Shown in pieces: positions 1-8,646 of a stretch of DNA of 64,000 nucleotides (position 1 is the first letter of the stretch; every line of letters begins with the position of its first letter). Under the pieces are notes generated by a model. The model worked only from the letters and a program-made list of their open reading frames with translations, did not search any database and was not told the origin of the DNA. The DNA is from Mesorhizobium sp. AR10 (GTDB lineage Bacteria > Pseudomonadota > Alphaproteobacteria > Rhizobiales > Rhizobiaceae), in contig NZ_CP080523.1 of NCBI RefSeq assembly GCF_024746795.1, positions 310,001-374,000 of the forward strand, written 5' to 3'. The position numbers and the translations under genes were made by a program.

Positions 1-927
1 CCGCAGCCGGGCGAGCATCCGGTGCTTGTCCTGCTCGACGAGTTCCAGAACCTCGGCAAGCTCGAGAACGTGACCGAGATGGCGAGCGTGCTCGGCGGCA
101 ACGGCGTTTCCATGTGGTTTTTCGTGCAGTCGTTGAAGGCTGTAGACGAAATCTATCGCCAGGAAGGACGCAAGACGCTCATCAACGCCGCTCGCGTGCA
201 GATCTTTTTCGGTGCGCAGGACGCGGACGATCTGCGCTACGTTTCCGAGCAGCTCGGCGAAACGTCGGACGTGCAAAAGGACGTGACGCGCACCAAGGCA
301 ACGTTGTTCGACACTTATTACACGCGCTCTGAGCATCGCAAGGAAGTGCGGCGGCCCCTGATGCGGCCGGACGAAATCCGTACGCTCGACAAGAACAAGG
401 TCATCATATTGCCGCGGGGGGAACTGCCGATCCTCGGCACCCGCAATTTCTATTTCGCCGACGGCCAGCTCGCCAAACGCGCGTTCATGCCCCTGCCCGC
501 CTCTACGGACGCTTCGCGCACGAAAAGCCCTACATTGGACGCTTCCGCGGCGGTTCCATCTCCTGCGCTCCCGACGATTGCGCCGAAAGCACCCACGTAC
601 CGCTCAGGCCTTGTGCAGACCCGGCTGCGGCGCGGCGCGACATTTGCCGCAAAAGCAGGCCGTATAGCTTCGCCTCCGGGGCGGCGCGCAATCGTGAAAG
701 ACCGGCTGAAAGCAACAGACGCTACAGCCGTACCAGTCTATGCCGCCATAGATTTTACCGCTTTGGCGGCCAAAGCGGTGACAACACGCATAGCGCCCGA
801 CAAAGAAGCGGCGGTTGCGGCCATCCTGAACAAGGTGCGTTCCCTGCGCGCCAACGTATCCGACACCGAGACTTTCGATCGAAATCTCAGCATCGTCGAA
901 GATGCTTTGCCTGATCTAGTCGATTAG
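1..927 (+). CDS. traG: TraG/VirD4-family type IV coupling protein, C-terminal part
   Basis: This is the 3' end of a gene that begins before the window; the reading frame is open from base 1. It encodes the C-terminal half of an inner-membrane ATPase that couples the relaxosome to the type IV secretion channel during conjugation. The visible Walker B segment (VLVLLDEFQNLGKL) near the start and the following block (FFVQSLKAVDEIYRQEG, INAARVQIFFGAQD) are characteristic of TraG/VirD4 proteins. The Walker A region lies outside the window. The last ~130 residues are a low-complexity Ala/Pro/Thr-rich tail of no recognised domain. The relaxase that would be its partner is at 4582-6819 on the opposite strand. 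The family assignment is firm; TraG versus VirD4 naming is less so. Confidence 0.9.
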   Translation, partial: PQPGEHPVLVLLDEFQNLGKLENVTEMASVLGGNGVSMWFFVQSLKAVDEIYRQEGRKTLINAARVQIFFGAQDADDLRYVSEQLGETSDVQKDVTRTKATLFDTYYTRSEHRKEVRRPLMRPDEIRTLDKNKVIILPRGELPILGTRNFYFADGQLAKRAFMPLPASTDASRTKSPTLDASAAVPSPALPTIAPKAPTYRSGLVQTRLRRGATFAAKAGRIASPPGRRAIVKDRLKATDATAVPVYAAIDFTALAAKAVTTRIAPDKEAAVAAILNKVRSLRANVSDTETFDRNLSIVEDALPDLVD

Positions 928-1087
928 CCGAGAATCTACGGCGATCGCCGACAACGAGCCAACCGCACAGGCCGCATTCTTGATGCGCCAGCCGCCACGT
1001 AAAGCGGTGCCAGAGATACCCTCCGGCACGGGACTTGACCAACTCGCTCCCGCTACTCGTCGCGAGGCAGCTGTTCTGGAGATCCTT

Positions 1088-1723
1088 TCAGGTTCGCCAA
1101 AGCAGGAGCCGCAGCCCCGCACAACCAAAGGCGACGGCTAAAACAACTTCAATGCCTCGCCGCGCACGCCGGTACATCCTGACCATGGGCTGCGTGGAAA
1201 ACACGACGGCATACCCGCAGAATATTGTAACGCTCAGCACTGCACATCCTGCAAGGATGACGATGACGTCCGTAGGCGAGGCGTCCGGTCCAAGCCCTAG
1301 CGTCACCAGTGCAATCCAAGCGAGAATCGATTTCGGATTGCTGAGGTGCATCAGCAAACCGCGCCTGTAGAGACCGAGCCCTGAGATCGGCCGGCGTGCT
1401 GTACCAGGCGTGGCATCATGCTGGTCCGGTGTCAGGGCACCCCTTCCTGCCTTGAAAGCTAAATAGAGCAGATAACAGCCTCCGAGAACCTTTAGAATCA
1501 CGAGCGCCTGGGCGTAGCTTGCCAAAAGCGCGGAGATGCCTGTCGCCGCCATGATGCCCCAAAAAATCGATCCGGTGACGACGCCGGCTGACAAAGCAAG
1601 GGCTGCTTGGCGCCCTTGCTGCATTGCCGTTCCCATGATCCGCATTGTGCTGGGACCCGGGCTCCCCGCTGCAACGACGTAGGCCATATAGACAATTAGC
1701 AGGTGGTTCAGATGGTTGAGCAT
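1088..1723 (-). CDS. LysE/RhtB-family amino-acid exporter
   Basis: A 211-residue integral membrane protein of the LysE/RhtB family, which exports amino acids or their derivatives across the inner membrane. The family hallmark appears near the N-terminus (AYVVAAGSPGPSTMRIMGTA, with the conserved PGP), followed by about five or six hydrophobic segments. It lies 44 bases downstream of a Cys/Met-metabolism PLP enzyme on the same strand, so the two probably form an operon. That pairing suggests export of a sulfur amino acid or of an analogue handled by the lyase, but this is inference from position. The pair diverges from an XRE-cupin regulator that likely controls it. Length is normal for the family. 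Confidence 0.88.
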   Translation of the reverse strand: MLNHLNHLLIVYMAYVVAAGSPGPSTMRIMGTAMQQGRQAALALSAGVVTGSIFWGIMAATGISALLASYAQALVILKVLGGCYLLYLAFKAGRGALTPDQHDATPGTARRPISGLGLYRRGLLMHLSNPKSILAWIALVTLGLGPDASPTDVIVILAGCAVLSVTIFCGYAVVFSTQPMVRMYRRARRGIEVVLAVAFGCAGLRLLLWRT

Positions 1724-1767
1724 CTTGGATCTTTCGCCGGTCTCTCACGCCTGATTCATTTCGGGGA

Positions 1768-2910
1768 CTACGCCCCAGACGTCGCACTGAGAGCCTGCAT
1801 CAGGTCGTCAATAATGTCCTGAGGATGCTCCAGTCCCACGGACATTCGCAGCAATCCGCCTGGCGCTTTGGTCTTCGCACCCTCCACGGATGCGCGATGT
1901 TCGATCAGAGAGTGCGTCCCGCCAAGGCTTGTCGCCCGGACGACAAGCTTGAGGCGGGCGGCCACCGCCATGGCGGCATCAACTCCGCCTTCGACGATAA
2001 AGGAAAGCATCGCTCCATAACCGCTCATTTGCCGCGTAGCCAGATCGTGTCCCGGATCATCTTGCAGGCCTGGAAAGAGCACTTTCTCGACGCGTGGATG
2101 AGACGCCAGGGCCTCCGCAACCTTCTGCGCGCCTTCACAATGAGCACGCATGCGGATCGGCAAGGTCTGCAACCCTCGCAGTGCCAACCAACAGTCGAAG
2201 GGTGCCGCGACGCTGCCCTTGTGTTTCTGGACCATCCGTAGCGGCCGTCCGAGTGGCGACGATTGCGGGACAACAAGGACGCCCGCCATCAAATCCGAGT
2301 GGCCACCAATGTACTTTGTTGCCGAGTGCATGACCGCATCGCCCCCAAGCTCAAGCGGCCGCTGAAGCACGGGCGTGGCCCAGGTATTGTCCACCACCGC
2401 CAAGGCACCCGCGTCATGCGCGATTTTGCAGATCGCCGAAATGTCGACAACACGGATCATCGGGTTCGACGGCGTCTCGACCCACACGAGGCCAGTCCGC
2501 TTTGAGGTGACCGCGGCGCGCACCGCATCCAGATCGCGCATATCGACCGCGGCGAAGTCGAAGCGAAACCCTATATCGGTTTCGTCAATCAGCGAGCGGA
2601 TGCCAAAATACATATCGTCAGGAAGGACGATCCGTCCTGTCGCGGGATGGCTCTCAAAGACTGCAGCGATTGCAGCCATGCCCGACGCAAAGGCTATCCC
2701 TTCGTGACCTCCCTCGAGCGCGGCCATCGCAGACTCGAATGCATTACGGGTCGGATTTGCATCGCGAGTGTACTCGAACCCAAACGGAAACGAGCCGTCG
2801 GCACCGCGCTCGAACGTCGTGCTGGTATGAAGTGGTAATGAAACCGCGCCGGTCGATGGATCGACAGCTCGACCGCTATGGATTGCCTTCGTTTCAAACG
2901 CACTGGCCAA
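1768..2910 (-). CDS. Cys/Met-metabolism PLP enzyme (cystathionine beta-lyase / gamma-synthase type)
   Basis: A 380-residue fold-type I PLP enzyme of the trans-sulfuration family, acting on cystathionine, homocysteine, methionine or related thioethers. The PLP lysine is K199 in HSATKYIGGHSD. The family segments EYTRDANPTRNAFESAMAALE and VWVETPSNP are also present. The substrate (beta-lyase, gamma-lyase or gamma-synthase) cannot be decided from sequence alone. The start is a TTG at 2910: an in-frame TGA lies only a few codons upstream and no ATG precedes the conserved ETKAIHSG, while GAGGAA sits immediately before it. It is co-oriented with the LysE exporter and diverges from the XRE-cupin gene. 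Its promoter must lie between 2910 and the twin operators at 2946-2997, so it is probably repressed by that regulator. Confidence 0.9.
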   Translation of the reverse strand: MASAFETKAIHSGRAVDPSTGAVSLPLHTSTTFERGADGSFPFGFEYTRDANPTRNAFESAMAALEGGHEGIAFASGMAAIAAVFESHPATGRIVLPDDMYFGIRSLIDETDIGFRFDFAAVDMRDLDAVRAAVTSKRTGLVWVETPSNPMIRVVDISAICKIAHDAGALAVVDNTWATPVLQRPLELGGDAVMHSATKYIGGHSDLMAGVLVVPQSSPLGRPLRMVQKHKGSVAAPFDCWLALRGLQTLPIRMRAHCEGAQKVAEALASHPRVEKVLFPGLQDDPGHDLATRQMSGYGAMLSFIVEGGVDAAMAVAARLKLVVRATSLGGTHSLIEHRASVEGAKTKAPGGLLRMSVGLEHPQDIIDDLMQALSATSGA

Positions 2911-2945
2911 TTCCTCGGTTCAGGGCGCGGTTGCAATTTTGCGCC

Positions 2946-2997
2946 GGTCATTATATTGACCGTAGGCGATGCAAGAGCCCAAGTCAATATAATGACC
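2946..2997. promoter_or_regulatory. Twin palindromic operators between the lyase gene and the XRE-cupin gene
   Basis: Two 16-bp near-palindromes of form GGTCA-N6-TGACC occur here: GGTCATTATATTGACC at 2946-2961 and AGTCAATATAATGACC at 2982-2997. Over 15 bp (2946-2960 and 2983-2997) they are exact reverse complements, so the whole 52-bp block is itself an inverted repeat. The right site overlaps the ATG of the regulator gene and the left one lies in the space where the divergent promoters must be. This is the expected layout for autoregulation and joint control of the divergent lyase-exporter operon by the XRE-cupin protein. Binding itself is inferred. Confidence 0.75.
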
Positions 2998-3657
2998 GAC
3001 ACCCCGACACCTTTAGAGACCGAGCAGGAGCTGGGCCAGGCGATCGCGATCCGGATCCAGGATCTGAGACGCGACCAAAAACTGACACTGGATCGATTGG
3101 CCAAACTGACTGGCCTGTCCAAAGGGACGGTTGTCGCGCTCGAGCAGGGTAGGGCAAACCCGAGTATCGCCATCCTCTGCCGTCTGGCGGCGGCGTTTTC
3201 GCTATCGGTTGCCGATCTGCTGAACGACGAACCTTCCACAGTTCCCGACCGTCCGATCGAACGGAGTATCTCCAGGACGCTTTGGACGAGCGCCAAAGGC
3301 AGCAAGGCACAGCTTCACACATCGACCTCGGGGCGCACGATGTTCGAACTTTGGAGCTGGGTCCTCATGCCGGGCGATGTGTTTGCCGCCGATGCGCACA
3401 GTCCCGATACGCGAGAACTGCTCTCGGTTACCCAGGGCTCGCTTAAGGTCACGGTGGGCAGCCACGAGATCATTCTAAATGCAGGCGAGAGTGCGCGCCT
3501 CGTTACAGATCAACCCCACTCGTATGCCGCAACATCTGATATGCCCGCCCACTTCTCGATGGCGGTGCTTGAGCGCGGCGGACAGCGGGTTCCGGCACCT
3601 TCTTCACAGGCAGCCACGTCGCCCCCGGCTGTTTCGCAAGACCTCGCAGACCACTGA
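2992..3657 (+). CDS. XRE-cupin transcriptional regulator
   Basis: A 221-residue regulator. An N-terminal lambda-repressor-type helix-turn-helix covers roughly residues 13-68 (LTLDRLAKLTGLSKGTVVAL, ANPSIAILCRLAAAFSLSVADLL). A C-terminal cupin covers residues ~115-195 (SVTQGSLKVTVGSHEIILNAGESARL). Such proteins sense a small ligand through the cupin and often control amino-acid or sulfur-utilisation genes. The chosen ATG at 2992 gives the usual N-terminus; the frame is open further upstream, but that part is not conserved in type. No good ribosome site precedes the ATG, and the ATG lies inside the right operator. It diverges from the lyase-LysE operon and precedes a PaiB-like gene by 31 bases. 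Confidence 0.88.
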   Translation: MTDTPTPLETEQELGQAIAIRIQDLRRDQKLTLDRLAKLTGLSKGTVVALEQGRANPSIAILCRLAAAFSLSVADLLNDEPSTVPDRPIERSISRTLWTSAKGSKAQLHTSTSGRTMFELWSWVLMPGDVFAADAHSPDTRELLSVTQGSLKVTVGSHEIILNAGESARLVTDQPHSYAATSDMPAHFSMAVLERGGQRVPAPSSQAATSPPAVSQDLADH

Positions 3658-3688
3658 CAACCGCCCCTTCACGACAGGAGATCCACCT

Positions 3689-4321
3689 TTGTACGTTCCT
3701 CCGCATTTCGCCGTGCCCGATCAGAACGCCCTCTTTGATCTTATCGAAAAGCACCCGTTTGGTATCCTGATCACCCACAGCAATGGCTCACTCGACGCGA
3801 ACCATATCCCCTTCGAGCTCGACCGCTCAAAGGGCGATAAGGGCGTCCTCAATTGCCATGTCGCCCGCAAAAACCCTGTCTGGCAGGAAGTCGCCAATGG
3901 CGATGAAGTCCTCGTCGTCTTCCGAGCGGCCGGCGCTTATATCTCGCCGAACTGGTATCCAAGCAAACACGAATTCCACAAGCAGGTGCCGACCTGGAAC
4001 TATCTCGTTGCCCACGCCCATGGTCGCATCACCGTCCGGGACGATGAGCGCTATGTGCGCCGCAACGTCGCGAAGCTCACTCACATGCACGAGGCCAACC
4101 AGCCGGCCCCGTGGAGCGACGCGCCGAAGGATTTCATTGACACAATGGCCAAAGCGATCGTGGCCTTGGAGATCGATATCACCAGCCTGGTTGGAAAATT
4201 CAAACTCAGTCAGAACAAAGAACTGCGCGACATCCAGAACGCCGGGGAGACGCTGACTGCTCAAGGCGCTGTTGAGGTGGGAGAAGCGATGCTCGCGGCG
4301 GCGGCGGCCAAACCCCAATAG
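3689..4321 (+). CDS. PaiB-family FMN-binding protein
   Basis: A 210-residue protein of the PaiB family (FMN-binding split-barrel fold), annotated in Bacillus as a negative transcriptional regulator. The start is a TTG at 3689. It is preceded by AGGAG and gives the canonical family N-terminus YVPPHFAVPD, with internal blocks HPFGILITHSNGSLDANHIPF and SPNWYPSKHEFHKQVPTWNY. It follows the XRE-cupin gene on the same strand with a 31-base gap, so the two are likely co-transcribed. Its role in this cassette is unclear; it may be an FMN-dependent enzyme rather than a DNA-binding repressor. The family assignment is firm and the function is not. Confidence 0.87.
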   Translation: MYVPPHFAVPDQNALFDLIEKHPFGILITHSNGSLDANHIPFELDRSKGDKGVLNCHVARKNPVWQEVANGDEVLVVFRAAGAYISPNWYPSKHEFHKQVPTWNYLVAHAHGRITVRDDERYVRRNVAKLTHMHEANQPAPWSDAPKDFIDTMAKAIVALEIDITSLVGKFKLSQNKELRDIQNAGETLTAQGAVEVGEAMLAAAAAKPQ

Positions 4322-4374
4322 CAGCTATCTTGTCCCGACAAAGCACAGGTGCTGGATTTCCCAACGGTGACCTT

Positions 4375-4398
4375 GAGAGACAAATGGAGAGACAAATG
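4375..4398. repeat. Short tandem duplication (2 x 12 bp)
   Basis: The 12-mer GAGAGACAAATG occurs twice in direct succession in the non-coding gap between the PaiB-like gene and the relaxase gene. The gap (4322-4581) otherwise shows no gene. Confidence 0.7.
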
Positions 4399-4581
4399 TT
4401 TCGGCTCGCCGGAAACGGGACCAGCATCTGACCACCCGCGATGTGGCAGGTAGCAGATTTCAATATCATGCCCCGCAATGAGATGCGTGGATCCTGAACC
4501 TCCGAGGCACGAACAAGCCTCGGCGACATTGTGGTTCCCTGCACTCTCCCACGCTTCAGAGGGCCGGCAAGCAATCTTTGC

Positions 4582-6819
4582 TCAGCGCTCGTAATCGTTA
4601 TCATTCGAGCGCTGGGTCTTGCGGTCCTGCTCTTCAGCCTGCTGTGCCTTCTGTTTGTTGGCGTCCTTCTGTTTGGCTCTCACCTTCTCCTGCTCGGCGC
4701 CTGTGCGCGGCTCCTCCGGCTGGCGGGGATCGTCCCGAGTTGGCAGGTCTCGCCCTCGCGCCTCGCGCTCGGGGGTCGGTTCCTCACCGCCACCACCACG
4801 ACGCTGCTGCTGCCGCTCGAATTGCAGCCGCGCGAGACGATCGTGCATCTTGTCGTTGACCTCTTCACGATACTGTTCGAATTGTCCTTGATGCGCCGGC
4901 GGCAGCGTCTCGCGCATGTTGTCCAGAGCCTGATTGACGCGGGCCATCTGACGCCGCATTTCCAAGGGGGTTTGCGCCATGTTCAAATCTCCTATCAGTG
5001 CATTCAATTCTCTCATACCGGGATGGGACAGGAAAGACTTCTGCCCCGATTCAGCTCCGCGACCCGCGGCAGGACCTGGCTGCCCCTCCCCTGTCCGATC
5101 GCGACGGAACCGCAGAAAATTGTTGCCGATCGACTCCGCTGCCGCGAGAGCCTGACCGACTACGCCCGCGGTCCGCATCGTCGTCACAGTCTTTTGCCAT
5201 GCGGCAGCGATTGCATCGCCGTTCACGACAAGGGATTGCCCATCCAAACGACGTTGCCGCTTGGCCTCGACCCGCTCGATCGTCCTGGCGCTTACCTGGT
5301 AGCGCGGATCGCTCTGGGCGCGGCTGTAGGCTCCGGCATGCTCCTTCGTGAATGGCCGCGTCATCGCATGATCCATCCGCCGCGTCGCCACCATCGCAAT
5401 GCCGTTCTCGCGTGCTTTTTCCGCAAAGGTCTCGCGCCAGGCTGCGAGATCCGGCTTGTAGAATTTCAGGCGTTCGCCGTCGGCTGACCGTGCCTGCACC
5501 ATCGCATGGATATGGACGTGCTTGGTGTCCTTGTGATGCGCCAGGACGAACTTGTATCCTGGCGCGCGCTCCTCAAGCACGGCGCGCGCCGCAGCCATGA
5601 CGGCGTTGGCATCGGTGCCGGCCCTTGCCGAGAAAAGCAGGTGATAGGCATTGCGGCGCTCACGCCCCGAAAACTGCGGGCGCCATTGTTCATAGACCGA
5701 AGCCGCCGCCTTCGTGGAATTCTTCACCCCAGGCACGGGCTCGCCATTTGCGTGGCGGACCTGGCTGTGGGTGCGGATGAACTTCTGCAGGAAATATTTC
5801 GCCTTGGGTTCACGGCTGACGGCCGCCGTTATCTCTGCCTGGGCTACCACCCCCGCCGCGCCCATGGCTTCAGACAACCGCGCCTCGATCTTGTCGAGCG
5901 CCTTGCTGCGCGAATTCTCTCGACCAGCGGCCAGGACTCTCGCAAGCGGCCCTGCCCGCTCATCGGTGTGCGCGTATACCTGCACCGTCTGTCCATCCTG
6001 TGCATAGATGAACGGTTTTGCACCGAAGGCCTTCTTCAGCGCCTCGCTCAAGGCGGCATCGGTGACCTCGCCGGCGAGCTCGAAACGAACCTCAATAAAA
6101 TTGGTATTTTCCAAGGGTGGTTCGAACGTCTCGCAAAACGTTTCCAGGAACGCCTTTCGTGCGCCGCCTGTCGCAAGGACCTGTCCATCCTCGTCAAAAA
6201 TCTCGATGTCGTGCTTCTCGCCTTTTTCGTCCTCGCGCTTCCCTATGTAATTGAGAAGCCGAGCGGCGGCTTCCTTGGTCGATGGCGGATTGGGCATGAC
6301 CTTGAACACAGCAGGCTGCGCGCCCGCCGCATAGCCTGCCCGTGCCGCCACGGCACGCGCCTGATAGCCCGCCCGCGCCGCTCGTCCTGTACCGCTTGGG
6401 CGACCAGCACCACGGCCGCCGCCGCCGCGCCGCTTCCAGTCTTCCTCCTCCTCTTCCGGCCGGAAACCCGCGAGCGTGGCGCCATAGACCATGATCGGCG
6501 CGCTAGGGGCCCTGGGCGAGCTCGCAGCAGCAGTGGACTTCGGTGCCCTGCTGGACATGGAGCTCCCCGCCGCCCCCAATCCTCCCGGCGACGAACGAGG
6601 GGCGTTGCTGCCGCCACCTGCCGTCGAGCCGGCTTGTCCTTGCCCGAGGCGTCCGCCGCCACCGGTCCGCTCATAACTCTTCATCGCCTGGAATTCGCTG
6701 GCCTCGCCTCGGGCGCCCGTCAGAGAATTGTCATCGTCCAGCTCCTCACGCTTCACACCAGACTCGCCCCGCAGATAGCGTTCTATTTCGACCGCATAGC
6801 CAGCAAGACGACCGCTCAT
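4582..6819 (-). CDS. Conjugative relaxase (VirD2/TraI-like, HUH nuclease)
   Basis: A 745-residue relaxase that would nick oriT and pilot the transferred strand. The metal-binding histidine triad is visible as HHKDTKHVHIH at residues 428-438. A candidate catalytic tyrosine is Y191 in LLNYIGKR. Residues ~55-165 form a Gly/Ala/Ser-rich linker, and the C-terminus (from ~residue 620) is highly charged and rich in Gln, Glu and Arg. The gene overlaps the upstream MobC-like gene by 4 bases (ATGA), indicating translational coupling. The MOB subclass (MOBP or MOBQ) was not resolved. Together with traG at the left edge it shows that this DNA was once mobile by conjugation. Confidence 0.88.
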   Translation of the reverse strand: MSGRLAGYAVEIERYLRGESGVKREELDDDNSLTGARGEASEFQAMKSYERTGGGGRLGQGQAGSTAGGGSNAPRSSPGGLGAAGSSMSSRAPKSTAAASSPRAPSAPIMVYGATLAGFRPEEEEEDWKRRGGGGRGAGRPSGTGRAARAGYQARAVAARAGYAAGAQPAVFKVMPNPPSTKEAAARLLNYIGKREDEKGEKHDIEIFDEDGQVLATGGARKAFLETFCETFEPPLENTNFIEVRFELAGEVTDAALSEALKKAFGAKPFIYAQDGQTVQVYAHTDERAGPLARVLAAGRENSRSKALDKIEARLSEAMGAAGVVAQAEITAAVSREPKAKYFLQKFIRTHSQVRHANGEPVPGVKNSTKAAASVYEQWRPQFSGRERRNAYHLLFSARAGTDANAVMAAARAVLEERAPGYKFVLAHHKDTKHVHIHAMVQARSADGERLKFYKPDLAAWRETFAEKARENGIAMVATRRMDHAMTRPFTKEHAGAYSRAQSDPRYQVSARTIERVEAKRQRRLDGQSLVVNGDAIAAAWQKTVTTMRTAGVVGQALAAAESIGNNFLRFRRDRTGEGQPGPAAGRGAESGQKSFLSHPGMRELNALIGDLNMAQTPLEMRRQMARVNQALDNMRETLPPAHQGQFEQYREEVNDKMHDRLARLQFERQQQRRGGGGEEPTPEREARGRDLPTRDDPRQPEEPRTGAEQEKVRAKQKDANKQKAQQAEEQDRKTQRSNDNDYER

Positions 6820-7223
6820 GGCCTGGCCTCCCTCGCCTTGCGGAACCCGCCAGTCATCGCCTTCAGTTCCTCGCGGAACTGCCGCACAAGGTCGCCCACG
6901 GCGATCAACGCCTCCTCAAGATCCTCATCATGGGCAACACGGCGGTCGTTCATGGCGCGCACGGCCTGATTGAAATTGACGCTGACGCGCCGCAGCTGAT
7001 CGGTCATGTCCACGATCGCCGGCCGCAACGCCTCTGACGCGACAGGCAGATGCCCGGCCTCTGCCCGCACCAGACGCCGGACGACCTCGCTGACGGTCAC
7101 GCCGTCCCGCTCCGCAATGGCTTTGAGGCTGGCCAGCTCGTCAGCCGAAAACCGGATGTGCGTCACCTCGCCATAGCGTCGTGACGCGCTCTTGACCGCT
7201 GCTTTCTGGGCGTCTGCATCCAT
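6816..7223 (-). CDS. mobC: MobC-like relaxosome accessory protein
   Basis: A 135-residue small DNA-binding protein. The N-terminal ribbon-helix-helix-like part (THIRFSADELASLKAIAERD, VSEVVRRLVRAEAG) is followed by a helical C-terminal half typical of MobC (RRVSVNFNQAVRAMNDRRV). Such proteins bind oriT and help the relaxase to melt and nick it. It is directly upstream of, and overlaps, the relaxase gene. The candidate oriT lies just in front of it at 7224-7389. Confidence 0.85.
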   Translation of the reverse strand: MDADAQKAAVKSASRRYGEVTHIRFSADELASLKAIAERDGVTVSEVVRRLVRAEAGHLPVASEALRPAIVDMTDQLRRVSVNFNQAVRAMNDRRVAHDEDLEEALIAVGDLVRQFREELKAMTGGFRKAREARP

Positions 7224-7389
7224 CTCTCAAGCCCGCTTGCGGGCGCTAAGGCCCACCAGGGCCGCGCCGCCTATTTTGTGTGTATCACAAAATAGGCTTT
7301 CCTGCCAACAAGGAAGAGTGAAAATTACGGGCGCACGTTTTCTCACCGGCCAACATGGACCGTGATTTTGTTTCATGTGTCCATGATGA
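7224..7389. other. Candidate oriT region with hairpins
   Basis: This non-coding stretch lies between divergent mobC and parA, the usual place for an oriT. It contains a perfect 11-bp stem (CCTATTTTGTG at 7270-7280 and CACAAAATAGG at 7286-7296, 5-base loop) and a smaller GCCCGC/GCGGGC hairpin near 7230-7245. On the minus strand near 7325-7345 there is GTGCGCCC, which resembles the core of MOBQ-type nic sites. The nic assignment is tentative. Confidence 0.5.
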
Positions 7390-7417
7390 CTTGTTTCCAT
7401 GTTAACATGGAAACAAG
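7390..7417. promoter_or_regulatory. 28-bp perfect palindrome upstream of parA
   Basis: CTTGTTTCCATGTT followed directly by its reverse complement AACATGGAAACAAG, 24 bases before the parA start. The near-match CCAACATGGACC occurs just upstream. A palindrome of this length at this place is probably an autoregulatory operator or a centromere-like site for the ParA/partner pair. Confidence 0.7.
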
Positions 7418-7441
7418 GAGACAACGCGGGAAGGAGGCCCC

Positions 7442-8122
7442 ATGATCATCTCCGCTGCGATCCCAAAGGGTGGCACTGGCAAATCGACGATGCTGCGCAC
7501 CCTCGCATCCGTCGCGCTGCATCGGGGTTATTCGGTCACTCTTATCGATGGCGACCGGCGGCAGAACATGAACCGCTGGTTCCAGATGCTGGGCGACGCT
7601 GGCAATCGTCCTGACAGGCTCCAGACGGTGAGCGCGATGACCCCGCAGGAAATCCTCGACGCGGCAGCCACTCACAACGGTGAGCGCTCCGTCGTCTTGA
7701 TCGATACGGAAGGCACCACAAATGACAACCTCATGGCCGGGCTCTTCGCGGCCGATATTGTCGTCGTGCCGGTCTATTTTGCCCTCGACGACGTGACCGC
7801 CGCCATCCAGATCACGGACCACTATATTCCGCTTGCGGTCGAAAGCCGTGGTAGACCGCTGCCTGCCATATTCGTGCTGACCAAGCAGACCATCATCGAT
7901 GGCAGGGCGCGAGCCCTGACCGAACTGCGCGCCATCATCCAGGCCAACGGCACTCCGATTGCAGAACACGTCCTGCACAATCGTGTTGCCTACCGCGACC
8001 TTCAGACCGGGCAGACCCTTTACAGCCCCGCGGTGCCTGACGCGAAGGCGATTGCCGAGAGCGAAGGGGTCTTTGACGACCTTCTGCAAACCTTCATCGA
8101 AGCCACAAGGAACGCGGCATGA
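7442..8122 (+). CDS. parA: ParA/VirC1-like partition ATPase
   Basis: A 226-residue ParA-superfamily ATPase. The deviant Walker A is KGGTGKST at residues 9-16, with switch-like segments VVLIDTEGTTND and IVVVPVYFALDD. It acts in segregation of the element, or, as with VirC1, in recruiting the relaxosome to the secretion channel. The neighbouring mobC and oriT make the second role possible. The start has GGAGG-type sequence upstream (GAAGGAGGCCCC). It overlaps the next gene by 4 bases (ATGA), so the two are translationally coupled. The upstream 28-bp palindrome is its likely operator. Confidence 0.88.
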   Translation: MIISAAIPKGGTGKSTMLRTLASVALHRGYSVTLIDGDRRQNMNRWFQMLGDAGNRPDRLQTVSAMTPQEILDAAATHNGERSVVLIDTEGTTNDNLMAGLFAADIVVVPVYFALDDVTAAIQITDHYIPLAVESRGRPLPAIFVLTKQTIIDGRARALTELRAIIQANGTPIAEHVLHNRVAYRDLQTGQTLYSPAVPDAKAIAESEGVFDDLLQTFIEATRNAA

Positions 8123-8526
8123 GTGAAGAAACCGCACCTAAACCCGGTGACGACAAGAAAGCCCGCATGATGAAGGCGATCTCCACGCAGCCGCCGGCGC
8201 TGCCGAGCATGTTCATCCCACCGAAGGCCGAGACGTCAGGGGCCAAGGAGCAAGCTACGCCACAGATGCAGGAACCGACAAAGCCGTCCCCGGCAGTTGG
8301 GCCCGATTTCCGCAAGCTGCTGCGGCAGGGTCAGAAAAAGGACCCCATCGCCGGAAAGAAGATTCGCGAGGAGGAGATGATCCGCTGCGGTTACTACCTG
8401 ACCGCTGCGGAGCAGCGCCAGTTCAAGTTGCTGGCGATCAGCAACGGGCACAGCATGACTGAACTGCTGCGAAAGGCTGTGCAGGATTATATCCGCGTTC
8501 ATAAGCACAAACTGCCGAAGGAATAA
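8119..8526 (+). CDS. Small ParA-partner protein (VirC2/ParG-like, hypothetical)
   Basis: A 135-residue basic protein coupled to parA by an ATGA overlap. The first ~75 residues are Pro/Lys-rich and probably disordered. The C-terminal ~50 residues (GYYLTAAEQRQFKLLAISNG, MTELLRKAVQDYIRVHK) look like a ribbon-helix-helix DNA-binding fold. Position and size fit the DNA-binding partner of a ParA ATPase or a VirC2-like protein. The exact family was not recognised, so the role is inference. Confidence 0.65.
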   Translation: MSEETAPKPGDDKKARMMKAISTQPPALPSMFIPPKAETSGAKEQATPQMQEPTKPSPAVGPDFRKLLRQGQKKDPIAGKKIREEEMIRCGYYLTAAEQRQFKLLAISNGHSMTELLRKAVQDYIRVHKHKLPKE

Positions 8527-8590
8527 TCGGCGGTATGGAGTCGCTGTCGCATGCTGTGACGGGTGACGTTCGTGGCTCTTTGCGACGCGC

Positions 8591-8638
8591 AAAAAAAAGG
8601 GCCCGCGACGGAGTGTTCCGTCGCGGGCCCTTTTTTTT
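8591..8638. terminator. Bidirectional rho-independent terminator
   Basis: A perfect 22-bp stem (eight A, then GGGCCCGCGACGGA, a GTGT loop, the complement and eight T) lies between the parA operon and the convergent gene at 8647. A/T tracts on both sides let it stop both transcripts. Confidence 0.95.
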
Positions 8639-8646
8639 GTGTTTGC

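Noticed and set aside
5506..6969. 487-codon + strand frame
   Set aside because: It is antisense to the relaxase and mobC genes, whose protein motifs and ATGA overlap are clear.
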